From contig JAHHQM010000004.1 of NCBI GenBank assembly GCA_020026395.1, forward strand, positions 124,001 to 188,000: a stretch of 64,000 nt of DNA. The letters are read 5' to 3'. Position 1 is the first letter of the stretch. Each line of letters starts with the position of its first letter. Source of the DNA: Alistipes sp. (lineage in GTDB: Bacteria > Bacteroidota > Bacteroidia > Bacteroidales > Rikenellaceae). Positions 17,994 to 26,486 of the stretch are shown here, piece by piece. The notes beneath the pieces are model-generated. The model did not search any database, had not been told where the DNA came from, and was given only the letters and a program-made list of their open reading frames with translations. A program made the translations under genes and the position numbers.

Positions 17994-19439
17994 TTATCCG
18001 ACCGATCCCTCCAGGCTGATCGACAACAGTTTCTGTGCCTCAACGGCAAACTCCATCGGCAGTTTGGCCAACACCTCGCGGGCATAGCCGTTTACGATCA
18101 GTCCCACGGCATCCTCGGTCGAAAGGCCTCGCTGATTGCAGTAGAAGAGCTGGTCGTCGGAGATCTTCGACGTCGTAGCCTCATGCTCCAGGACGGCGGT
18201 ACGGTTACGGGCATCGATTTCGGGGAAAGTGTGTGCACCACACTTGTCGCCGATCAAGAGCGAGTCGCACTGCGAATAGTTACGCGCATTGTCGGCACAT
18301 TTGGCCACGGACACCAGACCGCGATACGAGTTCTGGCTCTTTCCGGCCGAAATACCCTTCGACACGATGCGGCTGCGGGTATTCTTGCCCACATGGATCA
18401 TCTTCGTACCCGTATCGGCCTGCTGGTAGTTGTTGGTGATGGCCACCGAATAGAACTCGCCCACCGAATTATCACCCTTGAGCACACAGCTCGGATATTT
18501 CCACGTGATGGCCGATCCGGTCTCCACCTGCGTCCACGACAGGCGTGCATTCTCGTGGCACATGCCTCGCTTGGTCACCAGGTTGTAGATACCGCCCTTG
18601 CCGTTCTTGTCGCCCGGATACCAGTTCTGCACCGTCGAATACTTCACCTCGGCGTCTTTCCCGACGATGATTTCGACGACGGCGGCATGCAACTGATTCT
18701 CGTCACGCATCGGCGCGGTACAACCCTCCAGGTAACTTACATAAGCCCCCTCGTCGGCCACGATCAGCGTACGCTCGAACTGACCCGTCTCCGCAGCATT
18801 GATACGGAAATAGGTCGAGAGCTCCATCGGGCAACGAACGCCTTTCGGGATGTAGCAGAACGAACCGTCCGAGAAGACGGCGGCGTTGAGTGCGGCGTAA
18901 TAGTTATCCTTGTAGGGGACGACCGAACCCAGGTATTTCTTAATCAGGTCGGGGTGATTGCGGATGGCCTCCGAAATCGAGCAGAAGATAATGCCCTTTT
19001 CGGCCAGCGTATCCTTGAAGGTGGTCTTCACCGACACGGAGTCCATGACGGCATCCACGGCAACACCCGCCAGTACCATCTGCTCCTCGAGCGGAATACC
19101 CAGTTTGTCGAACGTACGTTTCAACTCGGGATCGACTTCATCCATCGAATCGAGTTTACGCGTCTGCTTCGGTGCGGCGTAGTAAATGATATCCTGATAG
19201 TTGATTTCGGGAATCATGAGGTGGCCCCACGTCGGCGGGGTCAGCGTAAGCCAGTAACGGTAGGCTTTCAGGCGACGCTCGGTCATCCATTCCGGCTCGC
19301 CCTTCTTCTCCGAGATCAGGCGGATAATCTCTTCCGAAAGTCCTTTCTGAATCTTATCGGTTTCGATATTGGTCGTAAAACCGTATTTATACTCCTGATC
19401 CTGGATGTTTTCCAGTATTTCTTTGTTGTTGTCAGACAT
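17994..19439 (-). CDS. sufB: SufB Fe-S assembly scaffold
   Basis: A 481-residue core scaffold on which nascent Fe-S clusters form. It starts at [13 protein letters not shown] (19439) with AAAGGA just upstream; an alternative start at 19487 would read through the promoter. Family marks include [56 protein letters not shown] and the C-terminal [19 protein letters not shown]. Length matches SufB from other Bacteroidetes. First gene of the suf-tmk-DoxX operon. Confidence 0.97.
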   Translation of the reverse strand: MSDNNKEILENIQDQEYKYGFTTNIETDKIQKGLSEEIIRLISEKKGEPEWMTERRLKAYRYWLTLTPPTWGHLMIPEINYQDIIYYAAPKQTRKLDSMDEVDPELKRTFDKLGIPLEEQMVLAGVAVDAVMDSVSVKTTFKDTLAEKGIIFCSISEAIRNHPDLIKKYLGSVVPYKDNYYAALNAAVFSDGSFCYIPKGVRCPMELSTYFRINAAETGQFERTLIVADEGAYVSYLEGCTAPMRDENQLHAAVVEIIVGKDAEVKYSTVQNWYPGDKNGKGGIYNLVTKRGMCHENARLSWTQVETGSAITWKYPSCVLKGDNSVGEFYSVAITNNYQQADTGTKMIHVGKNTRSRIVSKGISAGKSQNSYRGLVSVAKCADNARNYSQCDSLLIGDKCGAHTFPEIDARNRTAVLEHEATTSKISDDQLFYCNQRGLSTEDAVGLIVNGYAREVLAKLPMEFAVEAQKLLSISLEGSVG

Positions 19440-19457
19440 TTCCTTTAAAATAGTAGG

Positions 19458-19489
19458 CAAAGGTACAAACCTATCGGCAGAAATCAAAA
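19458..19489 (-). promoter_or_regulatory. Promoter of the suf operon
   Basis: On the minus strand TTTTG (19489-19485) is followed after 19 bases by TACCTTTG (19465-19458), an almost ideal Bacteroidetes promoter. The sufB ATG is about 20 bases further on. It diverges from the promoter of the AraC-type regulator at 19566-19595. Confidence 0.85.
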
Positions 19490-19565
19490 TTGTAACTCAT
19501 GATTTTCACCCCAGACCAAACTTCGCGCCGTTTTCGCCAATTTTTCCGGGGGACGGAGAAAATCG

Positions 19566-19595
19566 TTGCAAATCGGCACTCTTTTCGTATCTTTG
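19566..19595 (+). promoter_or_regulatory. Promoter of the CxxC-AraC regulator gene
   Basis: TTG (19566-19568), 19 bases, then TATCTTTG (19588-19595): a consensus Bacteroidetes promoter 21 bases ahead of the ATG at 19617. Confidence 0.85.
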
Positions 19596-19616
19596 CTTCC
19601 GTTATTTACCCCCGCC

Positions 19617-20189
19617 ATGGAACAACAACACGAATTGCACATCAAAAACATGGTCTGCCCGCGCTGCATCATGTTTGTCCGAGACCTGCTCGAACGAGAA
19701 GGATTTACGCCTTTGAAGGTCGAGTTGGGGCTGGCCGTTGTCCGCGAACCCGTCACCCCCGAACGCCGCGCCGCGCTCAAACAAAAGCTGCACGATTTCG
19801 GCTTCGAGCTGCTCGACGATCAGCAGCAGCGCATCGCCGACGAGATCCGCACGGCAATCATCGAACGGGTTCATTATCAAAATGATGAAGGCGAGGAAAA
19901 TCTCTCGTCATATCTTTCCGAACGACTCCATCGCGATTACAGTTCGTTGAGCAAACTTTTCACGGAGATCAACGGCACGAGCATCGAAAAATACTACGTT
20001 GCGCAACGGGTCGAACGGGTCAAGGAGCTATTGACCTACGGCGAACTGACCGTCAGCGAAATCGCCCACAAGATGCACTATTCGAGCGTTGCCCACCTCA
20101 GTGCCCAATTCCGTAACGTCACGGGCATCTCCCCCACGGCTTTCCGTCAGGCCAAGGAGCATCCGCTCAAGACGCTCGACGAAATTTAG
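19617..20189 (+). CDS. AraC-type regulator with N-terminal metal-binding-like domain (probable copper regulator)
   Basis: A 190-residue protein joining two modules. Residues 7-68 resemble a heavy-metal-associated (HMA) fold, with MVCPRC giving a CxxC pair at C14 and C17 and a C-terminal FGFELLDD strand like the end of HMA domains. Residues 95-180 are an AraC double helix-turn-helix (LTVSEIAHKMHYSSVAHLS, then FRNVTGISPTAFR). The ATG at 19617 is used because the -7 box sits just upstream. CopA starts 69 bases downstream on the same strand. The natural reading is a regulator that senses Cu(I) through CxxC and controls copA; metal binding is inferred. Confidence 0.85.
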   Translation: MEQQHELHIKNMVCPRCIMFVRDLLEREGFTPLKVELGLAVVREPVTPERRAALKQKLHDFGFELLDDQQQRIADEIRTAIIERVHYQNDEGEENLSSYLSERLHRDYSSLSKLFTEINGTSIEKYYVAQRVERVKELLTYGELTVSEIAHKMHYSSVAHLSAQFRNVTGISPTAFRQAKEHPLKTLDEI

Positions 20190-20246
20190 GCGGAATCTTG
20201 TAAATCATATCCATAATTATGTAACACCTTCCTTACGCTCGGATTG

Positions 20247-20254
20247 TATCTTTG
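20247..20254 (+). promoter_or_regulatory. -7 element of copA, giving an almost leaderless transcript
   Basis: TATCTTTG ends four bases before the copA ATG at 20259. In Bacteroidetes the start of transcription lies only a few bases past this element, so the mRNA would begin at or next to the start codon. The -33 region is weak, which fits an activated promoter. Confidence 0.6.
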
Positions 20255-20258
20255 CGGT

Positions 20259-22481
20259 ATGGAAAACAAGAAATCAAAAGTCACGACTTGCACGCTTCCC
20301 GTCGTCGGTATGGGATGCGCGGGTTGCGCCGTGCGTGTCGACAGGACACTGCACGAAGTGAAGGGTGTCCGAGAGGCAGGCGTCAATTTCGCGGCTCAAA
20401 CGGCACAGATTACATTCGACAACGAATTGTGTTCGGTCGAAAAACTGAAAGCAGCGGTTCAGGCCGCAGGTTACGACCTTCTGATCGAGGATCGCGACCG
20501 CGCCGCAGCCACGGCCGAAAAATTACGCAAGGAGCACTACGCACAGCTCAAACGCTCGTGTCTCGGCGCATGGATTTTGGCCGTGCCGATCATGGTCGGC
20601 AGCATGTTGTTTATGGACAACATCTATGTGCGTTACGCGTTGTGGATCGCATCGACCATCTCGCTGTTCGTCTTCGGACGCGAATTCTTCGTCAATGCAT
20701 GGCGTCAGTTGCTGCACTTCAGTTTCAATATGGATTCGCTGGTGGCCAACAGTACGGGTATCGCCTACCTGTTCAGCGTTTTCAACCTTTTCTTCCCCGA
20801 ATTTTGGATCGAGCACGGCATCGAACCGCACCTCTATTTTGAGACGGCGAGCGGTCTGATTGCCTTCATCCTGCTGGGTCGCACGTTGGAGGCACACACC
20901 AAGCAACGCACCTCAACGGCCATCGAGCGTCTGATCGGTCTGAAACCCAAACGCGTGACGATCGTTGACGAGCAGGGCGAGCGCAAGATCCCCATTTCGC
21001 GTATCGAGCGCGGGCAGATCATCCTCGTTCACCCCGGTGAGCGCATTGCCGTGGACGGTACGGTTACCGAGGGCAGTTCGTATGTCGATGAGAGCATGTT
21101 GAGCGGCGAACCCGTTCCCGTATATAAAGAAATGGGTGCAAAAGTCTTTTCGGGTACCGCCAACCGCGAGGGGGCGTTCCGTTTCCGTGCCGAGAAGGTC
21201 GGTGACGAGACCATCTTGGCGCAGATCATCCGCATGGTCGAAGAGGCACAGGGAAGCCGCGCCCCGATCCAGAACATCGTCGACACGATCGCGGGCATCT
21301 TCGTTCCGGCCATCATCACGATCGCCATTCTGACCTTCTTCGCCTGGTATTTCCTCGATCCGACGGACGGTTTCTCGCATGGTCTTTCGACCATGATGAC
21401 CGTTTTGGTCATTGCGTGTCCGTGTGCCCTGGGTCTTGCCACGCCGACGGCCATTATGGTCGGTATCGGTCGCGGTGCCGAGGCAGGTATCCTGATCAAG
21501 GGTGCCGAGAGCCTTCAGACGGCACGCCACATCGACACGGTCGTATTGGACAAAACGGGTACGCTGACCGAGGGTCATCCCGAAGTGGTCGATATGATCT
21601 GGGCAAAGGGCGAACAACACAAAGCCATCCTCGCAGGCTTGGAGAAACTTTCGGAGCATCCGCTGGCCGAGGCCGTGGTTCGCGCCCTGGAGCAGGAGCA
21701 GACGCCGCACATCGACCACTTCATCAATATTGCGGGTGAGGGTATCCGCGGTAAGGTCGAGGGCAAGGCCTACTACGTCGGTAACGGTGCACGCCTCGAG
21801 GCGGACGGCATCGCAATCTCCGACGAGATCCGTTCCGCAGCCGCACTCTGGCTGAAAGAGGCCTACACACTGGTATGGTTTGCCGACGAGCAGGAAGTTC
21901 TGGCCGTTCTGGCACTAAACGACCGTCTGAAAGCCACCTCCGCCGAAGCGGTTGCCTCGTTGCATAAGATGGGCATCGAGGTATGTCTGCTGACGGGTGA
22001 TCATCAGGCATCGGCCGAAGCCGCCGCACGCAAAGCGGGTATCACCCGCATCAAGGCAGGAGTACAGCCGCAGGACAAAGCCGCCTACATCAAGTCGTTG
22101 CAGGCCGAAGGTCATTGCGTAGCGATGGTCGGCGACGGCATCAACGACAGCGCCGCTCTTGCCACGGCCGATCTGAGTATCGCCATGGGTCAGGGCAGTG
22201 ACATTGCCGTGGATTCGGCACAGGTAACGATCCTTTCATCGGATCTGAAGAAGATCTCCGAGATGATCCGCCTGTCGAAAGCCACGATGCGCACGCTACA
22301 TCAGAACCTCTTCTGGGCATTCATCTACAACACGATCAGTATTCCGATTGCCGCGGGTGTGCTCTACCCCGTATTCGGAACGCTGCTGCCCCCGATGGTC
22401 GGAGGTGCCGCCATGGCATTCAGCAGCGTCAGCGTCGTCACCAACAGTCTGCGTCTGAAACGCGCACGGCTCACCGAATAA
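20259..22481 (+). CDS. copA: Cu(+)-exporting P1B-type ATPase CopA
   Basis: A 740-residue inner-membrane pump that exports Cu(I) at the cost of ATP. One N-terminal HMA domain carries CAGC (20-23). Transmembrane helices start near residue 100. The actuator motif is SGEP (282-285), the metal-transport motif CPC is at 387-389, the phosphorylated aspartate is D431 in DKTGT, and the hinge is GDGINDSAALATADL. Everything needed is present. The ATG at 20259 is preferred over one at 20244 because the latter would overlap the -7 box. It follows the CxxC-AraC gene, its likely regulator. Confidence 0.97.
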   Translation: MENKKSKVTTCTLPVVGMGCAGCAVRVDRTLHEVKGVREAGVNFAAQTAQITFDNELCSVEKLKAAVQAAGYDLLIEDRDRAAATAEKLRKEHYAQLKRSCLGAWILAVPIMVGSMLFMDNIYVRYALWIASTISLFVFGREFFVNAWRQLLHFSFNMDSLVANSTGIAYLFSVFNLFFPEFWIEHGIEPHLYFETASGLIAFILLGRTLEAHTKQRTSTAIERLIGLKPKRVTIVDEQGERKIPISRIERGQIILVHPGERIAVDGTVTEGSSYVDESMLSGEPVPVYKEMGAKVFSGTANREGAFRFRAEKVGDETILAQIIRMVEEAQGSRAPIQNIVDTIAGIFVPAIITIAILTFFAWYFLDPTDGFSHGLSTMMTVLVIACPCALGLATPTAIMVGIGRGAEAGILIKGAESLQTARHIDTVVLDKTGTLTEGHPEVVDMIWAKGEQHKAILAGLEKLSEHPLAEAVVRALEQEQTPHIDHFINIAGEGIRGKVEGKAYYVGNGARLEADGIAISDEIRSAAALWLKEAYTLVWFADEQEVLAVLALNDRLKATSAEAVASLHKMGIEVCLLTGDHQASAEAAARKAGITRIKAGVQPQDKAAYIKSLQAEGHCVAMVGDGINDSAALATADLSIAMGQGSDIAVDSAQVTILSSDLKKISEMIRLSKATMRTLHQNLFWAFIYNTISIPIAAGVLYPVFGTLLPPMVGGAAMAFSSVSVVTNSLRLKRARLTE

Positions 22482-22505
22482 AATTCATAAGTGTTTTCTC
22501 GAAAC

Positions 22506-22538
22506 CGACCGCATCCCCGTTGAGCGGTCGTTTTTTTT
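22506..22538 (+). terminator. Terminator of copA
   Basis: CGACCGC pairs with GCGGTCG across an 11-base loop, followed by eight T residues. Confidence 0.85.
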
Positions 22539-22571
22539 GTACGATCGCCGAAAATGATTATCTTTACCCCC

Positions 22572-23639
22572 ATGAAGATAACCAAGAAACAAACAATCGG
22601 CGAAAACCTGCTCTATGTGATGGTGTGGACGGCCATCATTCTGGTGCCCGTGCTCAACTCGCAGATGATGTCCGAGATGCACATCAGTTTCGAGAATGTG
22701 ACGATCGCCTGGCGCAAAATCGCCCCCTATCTGACGATCTTCCTCGTGCACAACAACATCCTCGCCCCGATGTTCATGTTGCGCCACAAATACCGCATCT
22801 ATCTCATTCTGAACATCATTCTGATTGTCGGCATCTTCTGGATGGTCGATCTTTACGAGGATTATCTGGCGCTACATACGCCCGTGTCGGAGATTCCGCA
22901 GGACGGCATGCCGCACAAGGCTTCGTTCTCCGATCTGGAGATGTATTGGAACGTGATCCTCGCCTTCTTCATGATCGGTGCGAATACGGGTATCAAACTG
23001 ATGTACCAGTCGATCCGCGACGAGCAGAAGATGGAGCAGCTCAAACGTCAGAACCTGCAAGCCGAAATGGACTATCTGAAATACCAGATCAACCCCCATT
23101 TCTTCATGAATACGCTCAACAACATCCACGCGCTGATCGACATCGACACCGAGACGGCCAAAACGACCGTCATCGAGCTCTCGAAGATGATGCGCTACGT
23201 GTTGTACGATTCGGGCTGTGAGATCATCTCGCTCAACAACGACATCCAGTTCCTGAAGAACTACATCGAGCTGATGCGCATCCGCTATACCGATGCCATC
23301 GACATTCAGGTCGAGCACCCCAAGAATCTTTCGGAGCAGGTCTCCATTCCGCCGCTGTTGTTGATCGTCTTTGTGGAGAATGCCTTCAAACACGGCATCA
23401 GCTACAACCGCCCCTCGTTCATCCACCTCAAAATCGAGGTCGAAGATGACAAGGTGATCGCCACGTTCTGCAACAGCCGTCATCCGTCCGTCAACCAGAA
23501 ACCTTCGGCGGGAATCGGTCTTGAGAATGTACGCAAGCGTCTCGAATTGATCTACGGCGCACGCAACTACACGCTCAAAATCATCGAGAAACCCGACACA
23601 TACCACGTAAAACTCATTATACCGTCACTCCATGCTTAA
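22572..23639 (+). CDS. LytS/YpdA-type sensor histidine kinase
   Basis: A 355-residue membrane kinase. Helices fall near 13-32, 50-70, 74-95 and 125-145 with no large sensory domain, so it may sense the membrane itself or partner proteins. A coiled linker (EQKMEQLKRQNLQAEMDYLK) leads to the phospho-accepting H176 in INPHFFMNTLNN, and the ATPase N box is FVENAFKHGI. It starts at MKITKKQ (22572). The 3' end overlaps the LytTR response-regulator gene by 8 bases. Such pairs are numerous in Bacteroidetes and the signal is unknown. Confidence 0.92.
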   Translation: MKITKKQTIGENLLYVMVWTAIILVPVLNSQMMSEMHISFENVTIAWRKIAPYLTIFLVHNNILAPMFMLRHKYRIYLILNIILIVGIFWMVDLYEDYLALHTPVSEIPQDGMPHKASFSDLEMYWNVILAFFMIGANTGIKLMYQSIRDEQKMEQLKRQNLQAEMDYLKYQINPHFFMNTLNNIHALIDIDTETAKTTVIELSKMMRYVLYDSGCEIISLNNDIQFLKNYIELMRIRYTDAIDIQVEHPKNLSEQVSIPPLLLIVFVENAFKHGISYNRPSFIHLKIEVEDDKVIATFCNSRHPSVNQKPSAGIGLENVRKRLELIYGARNYTLKIIEKPDTYHVKLIIPSLHA

Positions 23640-24390
23640 ATGTATCGCCATAGACGACGAGCCGTTGGCTCTGCGTCAGATCAAAGCCTATATCTCCAAA
23701 ATCCCCTATCTGGAACTTGTCGCCACATTCAACAACGCCATCGAGGCACAGCAGTTCATGGCACGCCAGACGATCGACCTGATTTTCGTCGACATCAACA
23801 TGCCCGACCTGAACGGCGTCGATTTCGTGCGCACGCTGATCCACAAACCGATGGTCATCTTCACGACGGCCTACTCCGAATATGCCATCGAGGGATTCAA
23901 ACTCGACGCCATCGACTACCTGCTCAAGCCGTTCAGCTTTGCCGATTTCAGCCGTGCGGCTGCCAAGGCCAATTCGCTCTACACGCTCAAGCAGAACCAG
24001 CGTTCGACGCCCGAAGCGCCCGTAAGCGAAGCCCTGCCCGAAAACCGCGAATACATCTCGGTGAAGGCCGATTACAAGGTGTCGCTCGTCAAGATCAACA
24101 CGATTGTCTATCTGGAAAGCGAGGGCGAATACGTGCGCATCCACCTCTCCGACAACTCGTCCATCACGACGCTTTTCCGTCTGAAAAATATGGAGGCGGC
24201 ACTTCCCTCGGAGCGTTTCATGCGTGTACACCGCTCCTACATCGTCAATTTGGATTACATCAAGGCCTACGTGCGCGGCCGTGTCTACTTAAACGACACG
24301 GAATACGTACCCATCGGAGAGATCTACAAGGAGACCTTCCAAACCTATATCGACAAGAAATTCAGAAACTTGGAACCCGAGAACAACTAA
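23632..24390 (+). CDS. LytTR-family response regulator
   Basis: A 252-residue partner of the preceding kinase. The receiver domain (1-120) has acidic residues D8-D9-E10, phospho-acceptor D54 in VDINMPDLNG and K99 in LKPF. A linker leads to a LytTR DNA-binding domain (about 145-248) with YISVKADYKV, IVYLESEGEYVRI and RVHRSYIVNLDYI. All key residues are intact. Target genes are not evident nearby. The stop codon overlaps that of the convergent gene at 24387. Confidence 0.94.
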   Translation: MLKCIAIDDEPLALRQIKAYISKIPYLELVATFNNAIEAQQFMARQTIDLIFVDINMPDLNGVDFVRTLIHKPMVIFTTAYSEYAIEGFKLDAIDYLLKPFSFADFSRAAAKANSLYTLKQNQRSTPEAPVSEALPENREYISVKADYKVSLVKINTIVYLESEGEYVRIHLSDNSSITTLFRLKNMEAALPSERFMRVHRSYIVNLDYIKAYVRGRVYLNDTEYVPIGEIYKETFQTYIDKKFRNLEPENN

Positions 24391-24830
24391 AACATCGGGA
24401 ACGAATCCATACGGCGGTACTGCCCCCCGACAACCTCGTAACAGAAATGCCTCAGACCGTTGGTCATGGCCACGTAGCGGGCATTCAGCACCGAATTATA
24501 GCGGACAGCCTGCATGAAGGTTTGTTGCGAGATCTCCACCGATGGGGCTTTACACTCGACAACCAACAGCGGATGCGCCCGATCGTCCACCACCACGATG
24601 TCGGCACGTTGTGCCTGTCCGTTCAAAGCCACGGGGTACTCCTGCACGATACGCAGAGGCGATGCCCCGCAAGACTGGCAAAGATAAGCGATGGCGTGTC
24701 TGCGCACCCACTCCTCGGGAGTCAGCACCAGATACATGCCCCGAAGTTCGTCCCACACTTCGACTTTCGACCCGTTTCTACGGGCACGGAGTTGCACGGG
24801 CGGGAAGTTAAGTTTTGGCAGATCATTCAT
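24387..24830 (-). CDS. HsdR N-terminal-domain-like protein (PD-(D/E)xK fold)
   Basis: A 147-residue stand-alone protein resembling the N-terminal nuclease domain of type I restriction R subunits. The catalytic-type acidic/lysine set is visible as D77 (RADIVVV) and E92-C-K94 (VVECKAP), followed by a QAVRYN segment. There are no helicase or methylase genes next to it, so it is not a restriction system here. Small HsdR_N proteins like this are frequent in Bacteroidetes and of unknown function. The ATG at 24830 is preferred over 24866, which would lie inside the promoter region. It converges on the LytTR gene with overlapping stops. Confidence 0.8.
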   Translation of the reverse strand: MNDLPKLNFPPVQLRARRNGSKVEVWDELRGMYLVLTPEEWVRRHAIAYLCQSCGASPLRIVQEYPVALNGQAQRADIVVVDDRAHPLLVVECKAPSVEISQQTFMQAVRYNSVLNARYVAMTNGLRHFCYEVVGGQYRRMDSFPMF

Positions 24831-24851
24831 CGCGTTTTCATTTAAAATTTC

Positions 24852-24871
24852 TATCTTTGTGAACAAAGATA
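24852..24871. promoter_or_regulatory. Perfectly palindromic face-to-face promoter
   Basis: TATCTTTG (24852-24859) and its exact inverse CAAAGATA (24864-24871) flank a four-base centre. Each half is a consensus -7 box, one reading right to the GH2-like gene at 24879 and one reading left to the HsdR_N-like gene at 24830. Transcription from the two would start within or opposite the other's -7 box. Confidence 0.75.
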
Positions 24872-24878
24872 CTAACTT

Positions 24879-26243
24879 ATGCGGAAAATTCTTTCACTCA
24901 TCGCTTTATTTTCGTTTACGGGACTCTTGGCACAGAATCCCGCGGAAGTAAACCATACCAATCCCGTCAGCGGAGAGATCATGATCTACCCGACGGAGGA
25001 GGAGGCCGCCCGAAACGACCTCAAGACCAACAATCGCTACAATACACACCTCGACTCCTGGACGCAGGACGACAATCTTTTCTCGACCCGTTTCACGATG
25101 CCTTTTGCGTGGCTGAACCGTCAGGTTATGTTGCGCGTGGGATCGACCTCGGGCGAATATGTCGTACGCGTAAACGGCAAGGTCATCGAGGAGAATTCGG
25201 TGGGCGCTCTGGCGGGTAATTTCGATATTACGCGTGCCTGCCACGAGGGGCAAAACCTGCTCGAAATCGAAACCAATCCCTACTCCGAATTTGCAGTTTT
25301 GGAGGATTGGAAGTCGTCGAACGCTCCGTTTGTAGCCGATGTACGTCTGATGTCCGTTCCCAAACTCCACGTGCGTGACATCCTGACCACCACGTGGCGA
25401 GCCGACGACGAAAGCGACACCGCCACCGCGCAGATCGGCATCATCGTCAAGAGCGAAGCGTTGAATCCGCGCACTTCGCACCTTTATTATGAGCTCTATT
25501 CGCCGCTTGGCGAACGCGTTCACATGGGCGATCAGCAAATGACGCTTCAGCTGAAAGGCGAAGACACGTTGCGTATCGTAAGCCACATTCCCTACCCGAT
25601 GATGTGGAGTCCGACGAACCCCAAACTCTACACCCTGCGCATCAAGACCCAGCACGAAGGCCGTTTCGAAGAGTATCTCGAGATTCCGGTCGGGTTCTGC
25701 CTGATTCAGGGACAGGGCAAGGAGATGATGATCAACGGCGAACGCATTCCGCTCAAGGCGCAAGAGGTCGAGCCGTCGATCACCAACCGCGAAATTGACG
25801 ATTTGAAACTGGGCAAATACAACACGATCATCCTCAAGCCGGGCGTCGTGCGTCAGGGATTGCTGGACTATTGCGACCAGGTGGGTATGTTTGTCGTGGC
25901 ACAGGCACCGATCGACTCGCACAAAAGCGGTCTGTCGCGCCGTAAGGGCGGTAATCCGACGAACAATCCCGAGTTCCGCGACGAATATCTCAAGCGCACC
26001 GAACGCATGTATCACCTCACAAAACGTCATCCGTCGGTCATCGCGTTCTCCATTGCCCACGCTTCGGCAAACGGCATTAACCTCTACGAGAGTTTTCTCA
26101 ACCTGAAACATTTTGCCGATCCGCGCCCGATGATCTATCCCGATGCCGCAGGCGAATGGAATAACGATCCGTTGCACATCGACGAGGTAAGTGCCAATAA
26201 ATCAGCCTCGGAAGCCTCTTTGGAGGAGGTAAGTCGCGAATAA
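24879..26243 (+). CDS. Secreted GH2-like beta-galactosidase homologue, catalytically degenerate
   Basis: A 454-residue protein with a signal peptide (MRKILSLIALFSFTGLLAQN). It has the GH2 sugar-binding jelly-roll domain (about 25-155), the immunoglobulin-like domain (about 160-272) and the first part of the TIM barrel (275-440). Typical GH2 enzymes carry a Trp/Ser-Leu-Gly-Asn-Glu acid/base motif; here the matching site reads HPSVIAFSIAHASANG, with Asn-Glu replaced by His-Ala at 394-395. The barrel then ends before the nucleophile strand. So it is probably not a working glycosidase, but a binding protein or a decaying gene. Length and frame are otherwise clean. Confidence 0.82.
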   Translation: MRKILSLIALFSFTGLLAQNPAEVNHTNPVSGEIMIYPTEEEAARNDLKTNNRYNTHLDSWTQDDNLFSTRFTMPFAWLNRQVMLRVGSTSGEYVVRVNGKVIEENSVGALAGNFDITRACHEGQNLLEIETNPYSEFAVLEDWKSSNAPFVADVRLMSVPKLHVRDILTTTWRADDESDTATAQIGIIVKSEALNPRTSHLYYELYSPLGERVHMGDQQMTLQLKGEDTLRIVSHIPYPMMWSPTNPKLYTLRIKTQHEGRFEEYLEIPVGFCLIQGQGKEMMINGERIPLKAQEVEPSITNREIDDLKLGKYNTIILKPGVVRQGLLDYCDQVGMFVVAQAPIDSHKSGLSRRKGGNPTNNPEFRDEYLKRTERMYHLTKRHPSVIAFSIAHASANGINLYESFLNLKHFADPRPMIYPDAAGEWNNDPLHIDEVSANKSASEASLEEVSRE

Positions 26244-26276
26244 GGAATAAAATTATTTTAAAAATTATTGCATTTT

Positions 26277-26308
26277 TTTGGAGATCCCGATAATTCGCCT
26301 TATCTTTG
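26277..26308 (+). promoter_or_regulatory. Promoter of tRNA-Lys
   Basis: TTTG (26277-26280), 20 bases, then TATCTTTG (26301-26308), about 22 bases before the tRNA 5' end. Confidence 0.8.
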
Positions 26309-26330
26309 CAACGCATTCAAAAAGAATGAT

Positions 26331-26403
26331 GCCTCTTTAGCTCAGTTGGTAGAGCACGACACTCTTAATGTTGGGGTCCAGGGTTCGAGCCCCTGAGGGG
26401 GTA
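26331..26403 (+). tRNA. tRNA-Lys (anticodon CTT)
   Basis: A 73-base cloverleaf can be drawn by eye. The D arm is GCTC/GAGC and the anticodon stem CGACA/TGTTG holds loop CTCTTAA with anticodon CTT, reading AAG. The T arm is CAGGG/CCCTG around TTCGAGC, and the discriminator base is A. The acceptor stem GCCTCTT/AGGGGGT contains three G-U pairs, including the terminal 1-72 pair. No CCA is encoded. Confidence 0.92.
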
Positions 26404-26406
26404 CTT

Positions 26407-26438
26407 AAAAGCCGTGAAGTTCTTTCACGGCTTTTTTT
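26407..26438 (+). terminator. Terminator of tRNA-Lys
   Basis: AAAAGCCGTGAA pairs with TTCACGGCTTTT and ends in a T run, starting four bases past the tRNA. Confidence 0.88.
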
Positions 26439-26451
26439 GTGTTCCTGTCTT

Positions 26452-26486
26452 AAAAAGGAGCGACCCGCAAAGGTCGCTCCTTTTTT
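26452..26486 (-). terminator. Terminator of the fibronectin-like lipoprotein gene
   Basis: AAAAAGGAGCGACC (26452-26465) pairs with GGTCGCTCCTTTTT (26472 onward); on the minus strand it ends in a T run just past the stop at 26487. Confidence 0.88.

Noticed and set aside
26452..26486. The hairpin after the tRNA region as a small RNA
   Set aside because: It fits a simple terminator for the convergent lipoprotein gene.
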